Source of the DNA: Fermentimonas sp.
GTDB taxonomy: Bacteria; Bacteroidota; Bacteroidia; Bacteroidales; Dysgonomonadaceae
Length of the DNA stretch: 64,000 nucleotides
Assembly: GCA_015478775.1 (NCBI GenBank)
Contig: JADMKP010000009.1
Location: 32,159-96,158, forward strand
Direction: 5' to 3'
Shown here piece after piece: positions 52,047-61,614 of this stretch. The number at the start of each line of letters is the position of its first letter. The stretch's first letter is position 1. The notes under the pieces are model-generated. The model saw nothing but the letters and a program-made list of their open reading frames with translations, was not told the DNA's origin and did no database searches. The translations under genes and the position numbers were made by a program.

Positions 52047-53939
52047 TTATTTTATACTGTGTTGTATGTGATTAGCTACAAATTCCTCTCCCAAAACATT
52101 TATAATAGAGTATTTTTTTATGCTTTCATCATCTAACTGATTCACCCATGCTACTCTTCTCGATATTTCAGCACCCTCTCCTTTATTTGCATACTCACCG
52201 TAAAAAGAAGTTAATTCATTCAATACATTGCCCCAATTATTCCATCCCTCTTTTCTTATAACATTGCTCATTTCACATTCCAGAAAAACAACATGAGCAT
52301 ATGCTCTCCAAGGCCGACCGAGATAGAATGAGTCTTTATTATCACCTTCTATTTTGCAATGCTTAAAAATATAACCATATGCTTGTTCTTCAGGGGTAGA
52401 GGCCGCTGTGATATATCCATTCTGTTTGCAGAAAATCTCACATTCATCAAAATATGCTATAGATGAGCCAAAGATGAAGTCAACTGTTCCTTCGATATAA
52501 CAATTTTTGTAATATTGTTTACTTCCTGCTTTATGAGTATAAAGAGTATCTTGAAAACCTAAAAAGCGACAATTGAAAAAAGAAGAGTTGTTGCTTCTTA
52601 CAATTATTGCAACTGCCTGTCCTATTGGTCCTGCGGCATTTTCAAAAGTTATATTTTCAGCAATAAAATTGTCTGGGCAAACATATATACTTGCAGAGCC
52701 GGATGTTCCTATTTCGTCTCCGAGCCTACTTACTTTTGAAGCGAAATTATTGAAGGATAAAATAGTTTTATATTTGTTCTCACCTATAAGAGTTAGTGAA
52801 TGTTTGGTTTCGGGTATAATAACTTTTTCACGATAATAACCATTTCTAATAAAGATTGTAGAGGGCTGTTTGCGAAAATCCGGAATTGCATTAATCGCAT
52901 CCTGAACCGATGTGAAATCACCACTTCCATCTTTAGCAACGACAAAATCATACTCTTTATTCACAAAATCAGCTGGCTCATCAAAAATCTTTCTCAAGAA
53001 GTTGGCTGCATAATTCACGGTTGATATATGCCAAGGATGAAAAAGCCAAAATGTATGAGGTGTATCTTCAAAAGTGTGTGCCTCAGAATATATACCAATA
53101 TCTTTCAACACCCCAATGTGTGCATCCCTGCCATTGTGAAAACGATCTATAGAGCTATTTATAAAACAAATAGGAGCAGAGTTATCATTAATCCAACTTA
53201 ATGCAGATGCCTCAATCCAGTGTTTTGGATTTTCACTATAGGTTCCATTTAGCCACTGTGCATCAACAGGCATCTTTGCTCCAGTATCACGTGCCTTTTG
53301 AGCTCTTTCTATGGTTTCATTGTCAATAAATGTTGATATACCATCAATGTTTATTATTGCTTTAATTCTATTATTACTATTTTTAGTGCCAATAAGCGCT
53401 GCGAGTTGCCCCCCCGCTGAACAGCCCGATACAGCTATGGAATTTCTATTTATTTTAAATCTGTCGCCATTATTATATACCCACTCAACAGCATCGTTTA
53501 AATCTTCTTCTGCCGCGGGAAATAGTGCTTCAGGTATCAATCTGTATTCAATTGTGAATGTTGCAAATCCTTGTTTTGCAAGATTTATAGCTAAAGCTTT
53601 TTGCATATCGGGCGAACCAGAGTTCCAACCACCTCCATGTATCATTAAAACAGCTGGGTATACCAGTTCGTTATCAGGTCTATATACCGATAACTTAAGA
53701 TCTCTATCACCATAGCTTGTAAATGCTATCTTTTTATATGCAATTTTCTCAAAACATTTAATGTCTTGTGTAACTGTTGTGTCAACTGTCTTAATAAACG
53801 GGAAACGTTTTAATTCCTTAATATAAGAACTATAGACCGTATAACTAGTATCTGGTGGAACAGATTCTGTAATCCCAAATGATTTTACATTAAAAACAAA
53901 AAGTAATAATAAAATTATAAAACTGAATTTATGCTTCAT
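52047..53939 (-). CDS. Alpha/beta-hydrolase esterase - pectin methylesterase (CE8) fusion
   Basis: N-terminal PAVLMIHGGGWNSGSPDMQKA and AVSGCSAGGQLAALIG; C-terminal VVAKDGSGDFTSVQDAIN, FFNCRFLGFQDTLY, CYIEGTVDFIFGSS, YLGRPWRAYA. Confidence 0.9.
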   Translation of the reverse strand: MKHKFSFIILLLLFVFNVKSFGITESVPPDTSYTVYSSYIKELKRFPFIKTVDTTVTQDIKCFEKIAYKKIAFTSYGDRDLKLSVYRPDNELVYPAVLMIHGGGWNSGSPDMQKALAINLAKQGFATFTIEYRLIPEALFPAAEEDLNDAVEWVYNNGDRFKINRNSIAVSGCSAGGQLAALIGTKNSNNRIKAIINIDGISTFIDNETIERAQKARDTGAKMPVDAQWLNGTYSENPKHWIEASALSWINDNSAPICFINSSIDRFHNGRDAHIGVLKDIGIYSEAHTFEDTPHTFWLFHPWHISTVNYAANFLRKIFDEPADFVNKEYDFVVAKDGSGDFTSVQDAINAIPDFRKQPSTIFIRNGYYREKVIIPETKHSLTLIGENKYKTILSFNNFASKVSRLGDEIGTSGSASIYVCPDNFIAENITFENAAGPIGQAVAIIVRSNNSSFFNCRFLGFQDTLYTHKAGSKQYYKNCYIEGTVDFIFGSSIAYFDECEIFCKQNGYITAASTPEEQAYGYIFKHCKIEGDNKDSFYLGRPWRAYAHVVFLECEMSNVIRKEGWNNWGNVLNELTSFYGEYANKGEGAEISRRVAWVNQLDDESIKKYSIINVLGEEFVANHIQHSIK

Positions 53940-54091
53940 AGTAGAATCAATATGTTTACCCTGTTTGTATTAGTAGGGTATTAATGCAATAATAGCCAAA
54001 TTCTTATAAATAACATATTACAAATTGGTTTTAGATGGTAGAGTAATTGTTTTTTAACAGTGTTATAATTTTCCTAACCTTAAAAAAATCA

Positions 54092-54099
54092 TATATTTG
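54092..54099 (+). promoter_or_regulatory. Candidate -7 element upstream of HTCS
   Basis: TATATTTG matches TAnnTTTG, 51 bp before the start codon; no clear -33 element. Confidence 0.35.
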
Positions 54100-54149
54100 T
54101 AATAAGTGATTAACTGCAAAACAGTCTTAATTTTAGAGGCTTCTAGTAA

Positions 54150-57100
54150 ATGAATAAACTCTTACTGACACAATATTTTATCTCTCTTCTGATTGTTTCA
54201 ATTATTAGAATTGGAATACTATCGGCTCAGCCCAAAGCTTATTTTGAGCATTTTGGGGCCGAAGATGGATTGCCACAGCATACTATTACTGATATTTTGC
54301 AGGGCAGCGATGATTTTATGTGGTTTAGCACATGGAATGGATTAAGTAAGTTCGATGGATATACATTTACTACTTTTCATTTACCAACAGGTAAAATAGT
54401 TGAATCCAGAAGCAGCAGAATTGATAATATCTTTGAAGACAAATACAAAAACATATGGGCTTTAACTTATGATAAACAGGCATTCAGGTTTAATATCGAG
54501 ACAGAATCTTTATTAGCTATTAATGATTTAGATGTATTAAATGAGACTCTTTTCGATACCTCACAAATTATTCCAAAAGTAAGTGGTAAGGTATGGGTTT
54601 TGTCTGAGCAAGATGGGTGTATTGTTGTAGCAGATTCTCTGTTTAATTCAATCTATTACAATACTTCGGAGCATAATCTTACACATAATTTTGTTCATAA
54701 TGTTTATGAGGATAATCAATATAATTCTTGGATTCTAACTGCAGGAGGACTTACATATGTAAGTGCTGATAGCAATGAATCTTCTTTCTATTTTCATCCC
54801 AATTCAAAATCGGGTTTAAAAAGCGAAACACCATTTTTTAATATATTGGAGTTTAATAACGAGCTTTGGTTTGCCTCTGAAAACGGTGTTATATGGATAT
54901 ATTACAGAGATAGAGATCTATTTAACAAACTACAAACAGAACTGAATTCTGATATTATATCCATTAAAGAAATTTCTTCGGAGAGAATTTTAATTGTTTC
55001 TAAGTATGATGGTTTTGTAATATATAATACTCATGACGGGAGTATGGAGAGTTTTAACACAAGTACTTTGCCTGAAATGAGATTTAATGAAATTTTTGAT
55101 GTATATATTGATAGGTCAAAAAATATATGGTTCGAAACAGATCTGCTGGGAGTTTGTAAGTTCAACCCTTATACTGAGGAGTATAAACATTTCGCTCCAT
55201 ATATAGAGAGTAAAGAATCTACCGTATTTCCTCCTAATTTTTTTATATTTGAGGATATAGATAATCGACTGTGGGTACATCCCAGAGGTGGGGGATTTTC
55301 TATTTATGATAAAGATGGCGATAGCCTTATACCTTTTTATAATGAACCTTTCTCAACCAATTGGATGTTTTCTAATATGTTGCATGCTGCATATTCAGAC
55401 AAGCAGGGCAATCTTTGGATGTGTACTCGCTCACACGGGCTCGAGAAAGTGATTTTTTATGATGATTCTCAATTTCTTTCAATTGCGCTTAATAAAAATG
55501 TCAACTCCACTATAAACAATGATGTGCGACCAATTTTTGAGGACTCAGAAGGATTAATCTGGGTGGCAACAAAAGACGGTGAAATACATATTCTTAATAA
55601 AAATGGTGATATTGAGAAAGGGGTTTCAATTGAAGGTGTTGTTTATTCAATTACAGAAGATTCGCAGAAGAATATATGGCTGGGTACAAAAGGTGAGGGC
55701 GCATATAAGCTTACCCGAAGACTGGGACAAGAAGGTTTTAATATTCGCCAATATAAACACGACCCATTTGATATCTACTCTCTAAGCGATAATAGTGTAT
55801 ATTCTATTTTTGAAGATTGTAATAAGAATATCTGGATTGGTACGTTTGGTGGTGGTATAAACCTATTAATGAATAACAATTTAGAAGAAAAATTCATCAA
55901 TCATCGTAACGAGTTAAAAAACTACCCTATAACAAAGGGCGATCAGGTGCGAATTATTTCCGAAGATGAACATAAAAATATTACAGTTGGCACTACTCTT
56001 GGATTTATTATGTTTTGCTCCAACTTTAGTACTCCCCAAGAGATAGAATTTAATGTCTATACCGGTAGTAATTCAAATAATTACTCAATTGGTGCAAACG
56101 ATATTATGGATATTTGTACTACTAGTTCAGGAGAGACCTATATTGGTACATTCGGTGGGGGAATAAGTAAAATAACAGAAACAGATGAAAAGGGTTTACC
56201 TTTAGCTTTTGAAACTTTTAATACCACACATGGGTTGCCGTCGGACATTATACTCTCAATACAGGAAGATCAGAATGGTAATTTATGGATTAGTAGCGAA
56301 GGTGGTCTCACAAAGTTTAATATAGAAAATGAGACTTTCAGCAACTTTAGTGAGATTAAACGACTGATGAGAAGAAGTAATTTCTCTGAAAACTCCAGAT
56401 ATGGTTTAAATGATGGTAGATTGATTTTTGGCTATTCGCATGGTATGATTATGTTTGATCCTATAAGTATAAAAAACAATAGATTCCAACCAAATCTGGC
56501 ATTGGTTGAGTTTAAACTTTTTAACCGTGTAGTACAAATAGAACCAAATGGTTTGATGAAGAAAAACATAAATCTTATCGAAGAGCTTACACTAAAACAT
56601 AACCAGAATTTTATCAGTATTGAATTTGCTGCACTAGATTACACCGATCCAGACATTATACTATATGCTTATAAGCTAGAAGGATTTGACAAAGAATGGA
56701 TCTTTACAGGCAACCAAAGAACAGCCACTTACACAAACCTCTCTAAAGGTAAATATACTTTTAAGGTAAAGTCTACAAATAGTGATGGTGTATGGGCAGA
56801 TAATGAACGTAATCTGGTTATCGAAATTCTACCTCCTTTTTGGGCCACTTGGTGGGCATATCTTATCTATGTATTTATACTTTTGCTTGTTATATACATA
56901 GTATTTAAGATATTATATATATTCTACAGATTACGTAATAAAATAATTCTTGAAAAACAGGAGTCGGAAATAAAAACCCGTTTTTTTACCAATATTTCTC
57001 ATGAATTACGAACTCCTTTAACCATGATTGTTGCACCAATCGAAAATCTGCTTCATAGCAAAGACACTTCAGAATCTGTAAGAAATCAGCTTAAGCTTGT

Positions 57101-58541
57101 GTCAAAAAACACAAACCGATTGCTTAATATGGTTAATCAGATTCTCGATTTTCAAAAGATGGAGCAAGCGCCTTTAAAAGTTAACAAAATTGATATAGCT
57201 GCATTTGCAGAGAATATTTTCACAAATTACATAAAGGTAGCAGAGTTAAAAGAAATTGATTATAGTTTTAATAATAATGTTGGTAGTGAGTGGCTTTGGT
57301 TAGATGCCGAAGCAATTGAAAAAGTAATCATAAATTTACTTTCTAATGCATTCAAATATACAACCCGGGGTGATTCAATAAATCTTTCTCTTTATAATAA
57401 AAACGATTTTATAATTCTAGAAGTAAAGGATAGTGGAATTGGTATTTCAAAAGATAAACAGGGAAGGCTCTTTAAGAGATTCCAATCGTTTAATGAAGAT
57501 AAAAGTAAGCCTAGTACAGGTATCGGACTATCAATTGTAAAAGAGATAGCCGATAGGCATAAGGCCGAAATTGAAGTGGAAAGCGAAGAAAACAGAGGAA
57601 GTACTTTCAGGATTAAATTTAAAAAAGGTTCACTCCATTTCGATTCTGATGTCGCATTGGATGAGTCTTCTATTGTATTGGGTGAACAAGAGTCGGTACC
57701 TGAAATATTTGTAATTGATGAACATGAGGATATACAGCACGAAAAGATAAATAGCAACCCCTCTGTACTTATTGTAGAGGATGATGATGATTTACGCCAA
57801 TTTATAGGCTCTATTCTCGAGAGTGATTATGAGGTTTATGAAGCGGCCGATGGAAGAGAGGGTTATGAAAAGGCAATTGAAATTATTCCCGATTTCATTG
57901 TTAGTGATATAATGATGCCCGAAGTTGATGGACTTGAGTTTCTAGGAAATATCAGAAAGAATATCAAAACCAGTCATATTCTTTTTCTCCTACTTACAGC
58001 AAAGACAACTCTCGATAGTAAGCTCGAAGGATTTGAATATGGTGCAGATGAATACATCACAAAACCATTTAGCGTTACATACTTTAAGGCGAGAGTCAAA
58101 AATCTTTTGCTCCGAAGAATTGAACTGCAGAAATACTTTAGAAACAAAGCAAATATTTCATCAAACACACGTGCATTAGGTATTAGTGAGAATAAAGAAA
58201 TAGTTGCAAATAGTAAAGATCTTGAATTTATTCAAACTGTAAATAGCTTCATTGGAAATCATTTGGGTAACAAAGATTTTGTAATCGAGGATATTGCTAA
58301 TGAAGTTGGTATGAGTAGATCTGTATTCTTTAAAAAGCTTAAAGGATTAACTGGTTTAGCACCCATAGAATATGTTCGGGACATCTCTTTACAGCATGCA
58401 GCTGAAATATTAGAAAAAGGTGATTATACTGTAAAAGAGGTTGCATTTATGGTTGGCATTAATGATGCCAAATACTTTAGTAAATGTTTCAAGAAGAAGT
58501 ATAATATAACACCAAGCGAATATAAATTACAGAAATATTAA
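54150..58541 (+). CDS. Hybrid two-component system sensor/regulator (HTCS; Reg_prop-Y_Y_Y-HisKA-HATPase-REC-AraC)
   Basis: Repeated propeller motifs (LWVATKDGEI, NIWIGTFGGGINLL); FTNISHELRTPLTMIVAPIENLL; VLIVEDDDDLRQF...DIMMPEVDG; C-terminal AraC HTH. Confidence 0.96.
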   Translation: MNKLLLTQYFISLLIVSIIRIGILSAQPKAYFEHFGAEDGLPQHTITDILQGSDDFMWFSTWNGLSKFDGYTFTTFHLPTGKIVESRSSRIDNIFEDKYKNIWALTYDKQAFRFNIETESLLAINDLDVLNETLFDTSQIIPKVSGKVWVLSEQDGCIVVADSLFNSIYYNTSEHNLTHNFVHNVYEDNQYNSWILTAGGLTYVSADSNESSFYFHPNSKSGLKSETPFFNILEFNNELWFASENGVIWIYYRDRDLFNKLQTELNSDIISIKEISSERILIVSKYDGFVIYNTHDGSMESFNTSTLPEMRFNEIFDVYIDRSKNIWFETDLLGVCKFNPYTEEYKHFAPYIESKESTVFPPNFFIFEDIDNRLWVHPRGGGFSIYDKDGDSLIPFYNEPFSTNWMFSNMLHAAYSDKQGNLWMCTRSHGLEKVIFYDDSQFLSIALNKNVNSTINNDVRPIFEDSEGLIWVATKDGEIHILNKNGDIEKGVSIEGVVYSITEDSQKNIWLGTKGEGAYKLTRRLGQEGFNIRQYKHDPFDIYSLSDNSVYSIFEDCNKNIWIGTFGGGINLLMNNNLEEKFINHRNELKNYPITKGDQVRIISEDEHKNITVGTTLGFIMFCSNFSTPQEIEFNVYTGSNSNNYSIGANDIMDICTTSSGETYIGTFGGGISKITETDEKGLPLAFETFNTTHGLPSDIILSIQEDQNGNLWISSEGGLTKFNIENETFSNFSEIKRLMRRSNFSENSRYGLNDGRLIFGYSHGMIMFDPISIKNNRFQPNLALVEFKLFNRVVQIEPNGLMKKNINLIEELTLKHNQNFISIEFAALDYTDPDIILYAYKLEGFDKEWIFTGNQRTATYTNLSKGKYTFKVKSTNSDGVWADNERNLVIEILPPFWATWWAYLIYVFILLLVIYIVFKILYIFYRLRNKIILEKQESEIKTRFFTNISHELRTPLTMIVAPIENLLHSKDTSESVRNQLKLVSKNTNRLLNMVNQILDFQKMEQAPLKVNKIDIAAFAENIFTNYIKVAELKEIDYSFNNNVGSEWLWLDAEAIEKVIINLLSNAFKYTTRGDSINLSLYNKNDFIILEVKDSGIGISKDKQGRLFKRFQSFNEDKSKPSTGIGLSIVKEIADRHKAEIEVESEENRGSTFRIKFKKGSLHFDSDVALDESSIVLGEQESVPEIFVIDEHEDIQHEKINSNPSVLIVEDDDDLRQFIGSILESDYEVYEAADGREGYEKAIEIIPDFIVSDIMMPEVDGLEFLGNIRKNIKTSHILFLLLTAKTTLDSKLEGFEYGADEYITKPFSVTYFKARVKNLLLRRIELQKYFRNKANISSNTRALGISENKEIVANSKDLEFIQTVNSFIGNHLGNKDFVIEDIANEVGMSRSVFFKKLKGLTGLAPIEYVRDISLQHAAEILEKGDYTVKEVAFMVGINDAKYFSKCFKKKYNITPSEYKLQKY

Positions 58542-58553
58542 AATATATATACT

Positions 58554-59960
58554 ATGAAAAGTTTTATTCATGAAGATTTCCTTTTACAGTCAGATGCCGC
58601 CAAAGAGCTGTATCATGGACATTCAGAATCACAGCCTATTATCGACTACCATTGCCACTTAAATCCCGAGTACATAGCAAGAGATCATTCTTTTGACAAC
58701 CTAGGGCAGATATGGCTCGAAGGTGATCATTATAAATGGAGGGCTATGCGAACCAATGGGATAGAGGAGAAATATTGTACAGGAATTGATGTTTCAGACT
58801 GGGAAAAATATGTGAAGTGGACAGAGACCGTACCATTTACTATGCGTAACCCTTTGTATCACTGGACTCACCTAGAGTTGAAAAGAGCATTTGGTGTAGA
58901 TAAGATTCTTAATCCCGAGTCAGCTAAAGAAATTTATGAAGTATGCACAGAGATGCTTCGCACACCCGAGTTTTCGGCACGTGGATTAATGAAAAAGTTT
59001 GATGTACGTGTTGTTTGTACAACCGATGACCCTGCCGATAGTCTTGAACATCACATCTCGTTAAAGGAAGAGGGTTTTGATATTAAAGTACTACCCACAT
59101 GGCGCCCCGATAAGGCTATGGCAGTAGAAAACCCACTAGAATACCGCAAGTATATTGAGAAATTGTCTGAAGCATCAGGAGTTACCATTAGTAAGTTTAG
59201 TGACCTAATTGAAGCACTTCGTAATCGTCACGACTACTTTGCAACCGTTGGATGTAAGCTTTCTGATCACGGAATTGAAGAGTTTTATGCAGAAACGTAT
59301 ACTCAAACAGAAATTGATGATATTTTCAATAAAGTTTATGGAGGGTCAGATCTCTTGAAGGATGAGGTTTTGAAGTTTAAATCGGCCATGCTTTACGAGG
59401 GTGCTATTATGGATTGGGAAAAAAGGTGGACGCAGCAGTTTCATTATGGCGCAATTCGTAATAATAATACTCGTTTGTTTAATAAACTAGGACCTGATAC
59501 AGGGTTCGACTCAATTGGTGATTTCAATACTGCCAAAGCAATGAGTCGCTTCTTTGATCAGCTTGACAAAGATGATAAGTTGGCTAAAACAATAATATAC
59601 AACCTCAATCCCAAAGATAATGACCTTATAGCTACCATGATTGGCAACTTTCAGGATGGGTCGGTAGCCGGGAAAATACAGTTTGGTTCTGGCTGGTGGT
59701 TTTTAGATCAAAAAACAGGAATGGAAGCACAGTTAAACTCTTTGTCTAATCTTGGTCTATTGAGTAGGTTTGTGGGAATGCTAACCGACTCACGCAGCTT
59801 TCTTTCTTATCCACGACATGAGTATTTCCGTCGTATTCTCTGTAATCTCATTGGGGATGATATTGAAAAGGGACTACTCCCAGCGTCTGAAATGGGCTTT
59901 CTTGGAAAAATGGTTGAGGATATTTCATATCACAATGCAAAGAATTTTTTTAATTTTTAA
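58554..59960 (+). CDS. uxaC: Glucuronate/galacturonate isomerase
   Basis: PIIDYHCHLNPEYIARDHSFDNLGQIWLEGDHYKWRAMRTNGI; HYGAIRNNNTRLFNKLGPDTGFDSIGD; GSGWWFLDQKTGMEAQL. Confidence 0.96.
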   Translation: MKSFIHEDFLLQSDAAKELYHGHSESQPIIDYHCHLNPEYIARDHSFDNLGQIWLEGDHYKWRAMRTNGIEEKYCTGIDVSDWEKYVKWTETVPFTMRNPLYHWTHLELKRAFGVDKILNPESAKEIYEVCTEMLRTPEFSARGLMKKFDVRVVCTTDDPADSLEHHISLKEEGFDIKVLPTWRPDKAMAVENPLEYRKYIEKLSEASGVTISKFSDLIEALRNRHDYFATVGCKLSDHGIEEFYAETYTQTEIDDIFNKVYGGSDLLKDEVLKFKSAMLYEGAIMDWEKRWTQQFHYGAIRNNNTRLFNKLGPDTGFDSIGDFNTAKAMSRFFDQLDKDDKLAKTIIYNLNPKDNDLIATMIGNFQDGSVAGKIQFGSGWWFLDQKTGMEAQLNSLSNLGLLSRFVGMLTDSRSFLSYPRHEYFRRILCNLIGDDIEKGLLPASEMGFLGKMVEDISYHNAKNFFNF

Positions 59961-59971
59961 ATATATATATA

Positions 59972-61219
59972 ATGAAACTAGGGAAGTATAGTATTGGAGT
60001 GGGCGATCGTTTCACTCTCCAGGGAAAAGCACAGCTTAGTGCAATAATGAAAGCTAATGAGAAAGGATTAGAAATCACTCCAGTATGGAACAAATCAAAC
60101 AGAGAGCATATTTATGTTGGTACTGTTCCCGCTGATACGCGTTATGAAGCAGATGAGGCAGTTAAAGCACTTAATTATAAAGGAGCATATTTTGTAGATG
60201 CTGATCATATTAATTTGGATACTGTGTCAAAATATGTTGAAATGTCAGACTTCTTTACACTAGACGTTGCCTCTTTCATAGGTAAGGAAAGTAAAAAAGA
60301 AGATGTTGAGGCATTCGTTGCATCATGCAAAAAATATATGGGTCAACTACAGATTCCGGGAATTGAATTTCCATTAAATATTACCGATGAACTACTGCAT
60401 GAAGTAGCCGATAAGTTTTTAGCCGCTACCCAACAGGCATCTGAGATTTATGCATATCTCAAAAAAGAGAAGGGTGAAGCCAATTTTATAACTGAGGTTT
60501 CAATGGATGAGGTTGAATCACCCCAAACACCTCTGGAAATGCTCTTTATCTTAAAGATGTTGGCAGATAAAGGTGTACCGGTACAGACTATTGCTCCAAA
60601 ATTTACCGGCAGATTTAATAAGGGCGTAGATTATGTGGGCAATCTCGACCAGTTTGCCAAAGAGTTTGAGGAGGATGTACTTGTTATAGAGTATGCTGTG
60701 AAAGAATTTGGATTACCTCACGATCTTAAACTCAGTGTTCACTCAGGAAGTGATAAATTTTCAATCTACCCAATAATGGCTAAGGTAATAGCAAAGCATG
60801 ATAAGGGATTGCATGTTAAAACTGCCGGCACTACATGGCTTGAAGAGGTAATTGGACTAGCTGTGGCGGGTGGTGATGCACTTAGCCTAGCAAAGAAAAT
60901 ATATGAGAATTCATACACTAGACGTGATGAACTTTGCGCACCATATGCCGATGTGATAGATATCGATCCTGCCCAACTTCCATCAATTGAGGAGGTGAAC
61001 GGTTGGTCTGGTGAGAAGTATGCTAATACACTACGTCATATTCCAGGTCACCCCGATTATAATCCAAACTTCCGTCAACTCATTCATGTTGCTTATGCAG
61101 TAGCCGCAAAGATGGGTAATGAATATACCGATTTATTGACTAAGCATGCCGATGTCGTTGGCTCGTGTGTAGAAGAAAACATTTATGACAGACATTTAAA
61201 AAGACTTTTCAGTCTTTAG
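59972..61219 (+). CDS. uxaE: Tagaturonate epimerase family protein
   Basis: MKLGKYSIGVGDRFTLQGKAQL; DADHINLDTVSKYVEMSDFFTLDVA; KLSVHSGSDKFSIYPIM; HVKTAGTTWLEEVIGLA; 12-bp gap from uxaC. Confidence 0.85.
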   Translation: MKLGKYSIGVGDRFTLQGKAQLSAIMKANEKGLEITPVWNKSNREHIYVGTVPADTRYEADEAVKALNYKGAYFVDADHINLDTVSKYVEMSDFFTLDVASFIGKESKKEDVEAFVASCKKYMGQLQIPGIEFPLNITDELLHEVADKFLAATQQASEIYAYLKKEKGEANFITEVSMDEVESPQTPLEMLFILKMLADKGVPVQTIAPKFTGRFNKGVDYVGNLDQFAKEFEEDVLVIEYAVKEFGLPHDLKLSVHSGSDKFSIYPIMAKVIAKHDKGLHVKTAGTTWLEEVIGLAVAGGDALSLAKKIYENSYTRRDELCAPYADVIDIDPAQLPSIEEVNGWSGEKYANTLRHIPGHPDYNPNFRQLIHVAYAVAAKMGNEYTDLLTKHADVVGSCVEENIYDRHLKRLFSL

Positions 61220-61260
61220 AAAAAGACAATTTAATTGTCAAAATAATTAATCTGTAAGAA

Positions 61261-61296
61261 AAACGATTAGGAGTAAATCTCTTAATCGTTTTTTTT
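61261..61296 (+). terminator. Intrinsic terminator after uxaE
   Basis: 13-bp stem AAACGATTAGGAG-taaat-CTCTTAATCGTTT followed by T-run. Confidence 0.9.
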
Positions 61297-61298
61297 AT

Positions 61299-61375
61299 GT
61301 GCGCCGTGCATAGCACTTAACTTGGTGGTGAAAGTCCCATATAGTGGTTTGTGATCGCCAACCATTATCCAAAGA
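61299..61375 (+). mobile_element. Probable group II intron 5'-end remnant (domain I fragment)
   Basis: GTGCGCCGTGCATAGCACTTAACTTGGTGGTGAAAGTCCC: GUGCGCC 5' boundary consensus plus GGUGAAAGUCC; starts 2 nt after a terminator T-run; no domain V or RT found downstream. Confidence 0.55.
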
Positions 61376-61385
61376 TAGGCATTAG

Positions 61386-61458
61386 ACACTCCTAAGCAAC
61401 TCCCTACCAACTCCTAACCAACTCCTAATATACCTCATATTTATTAAGAGTTGGTTAG
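61386..61458 (+). repeat. Four 11-bp tandem units plus downstream inverted copy
   Basis: ACACTCCTAAG CAACTCCCTAC CAACTCCTAAC CAACTCCTAAT (61386-61429); CTAACCAACTCCTAAT (61414-61429) pairs with ATTAAGAGTTGGTTAG (61443-61458), one mismatch. Confidence 0.75.
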
Positions 61459-61552
61459 AACTTTGTTAGGCTTTAGTTTAGTCTGTATTATACCTTATAA
61501 TAATGTATTTTTATTTGGAAGAGTAATTTATAGCAGTACTATCTTAAAAAAA

Positions 61553-61587
61553 CAAGCGCAAAATTGGTTTTACACAATTTGCGCTTG
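61553..61587 (-). terminator. Intrinsic terminator downstream of the GH2 pseudogene (minus strand)
   Basis: CAAGCGCAAAATTG...CAATTTGCGCTTG stem with one bulge; T7 on the minus strand (61552-61546). Confidence 0.8.
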
Positions 61588-61614
61588 CAAACTAAAATTA
61601 AGAGAATGAAAGTA

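Noticed and set aside
61414-61458. Hairpin CTAACCAACTCCTAAT/ATTAAGAGTTGGTTAG as a terminator
   Set aside because: No T-run on either strand; the real terminators are at 61261-61296 (+) and 61553-61587 (-).
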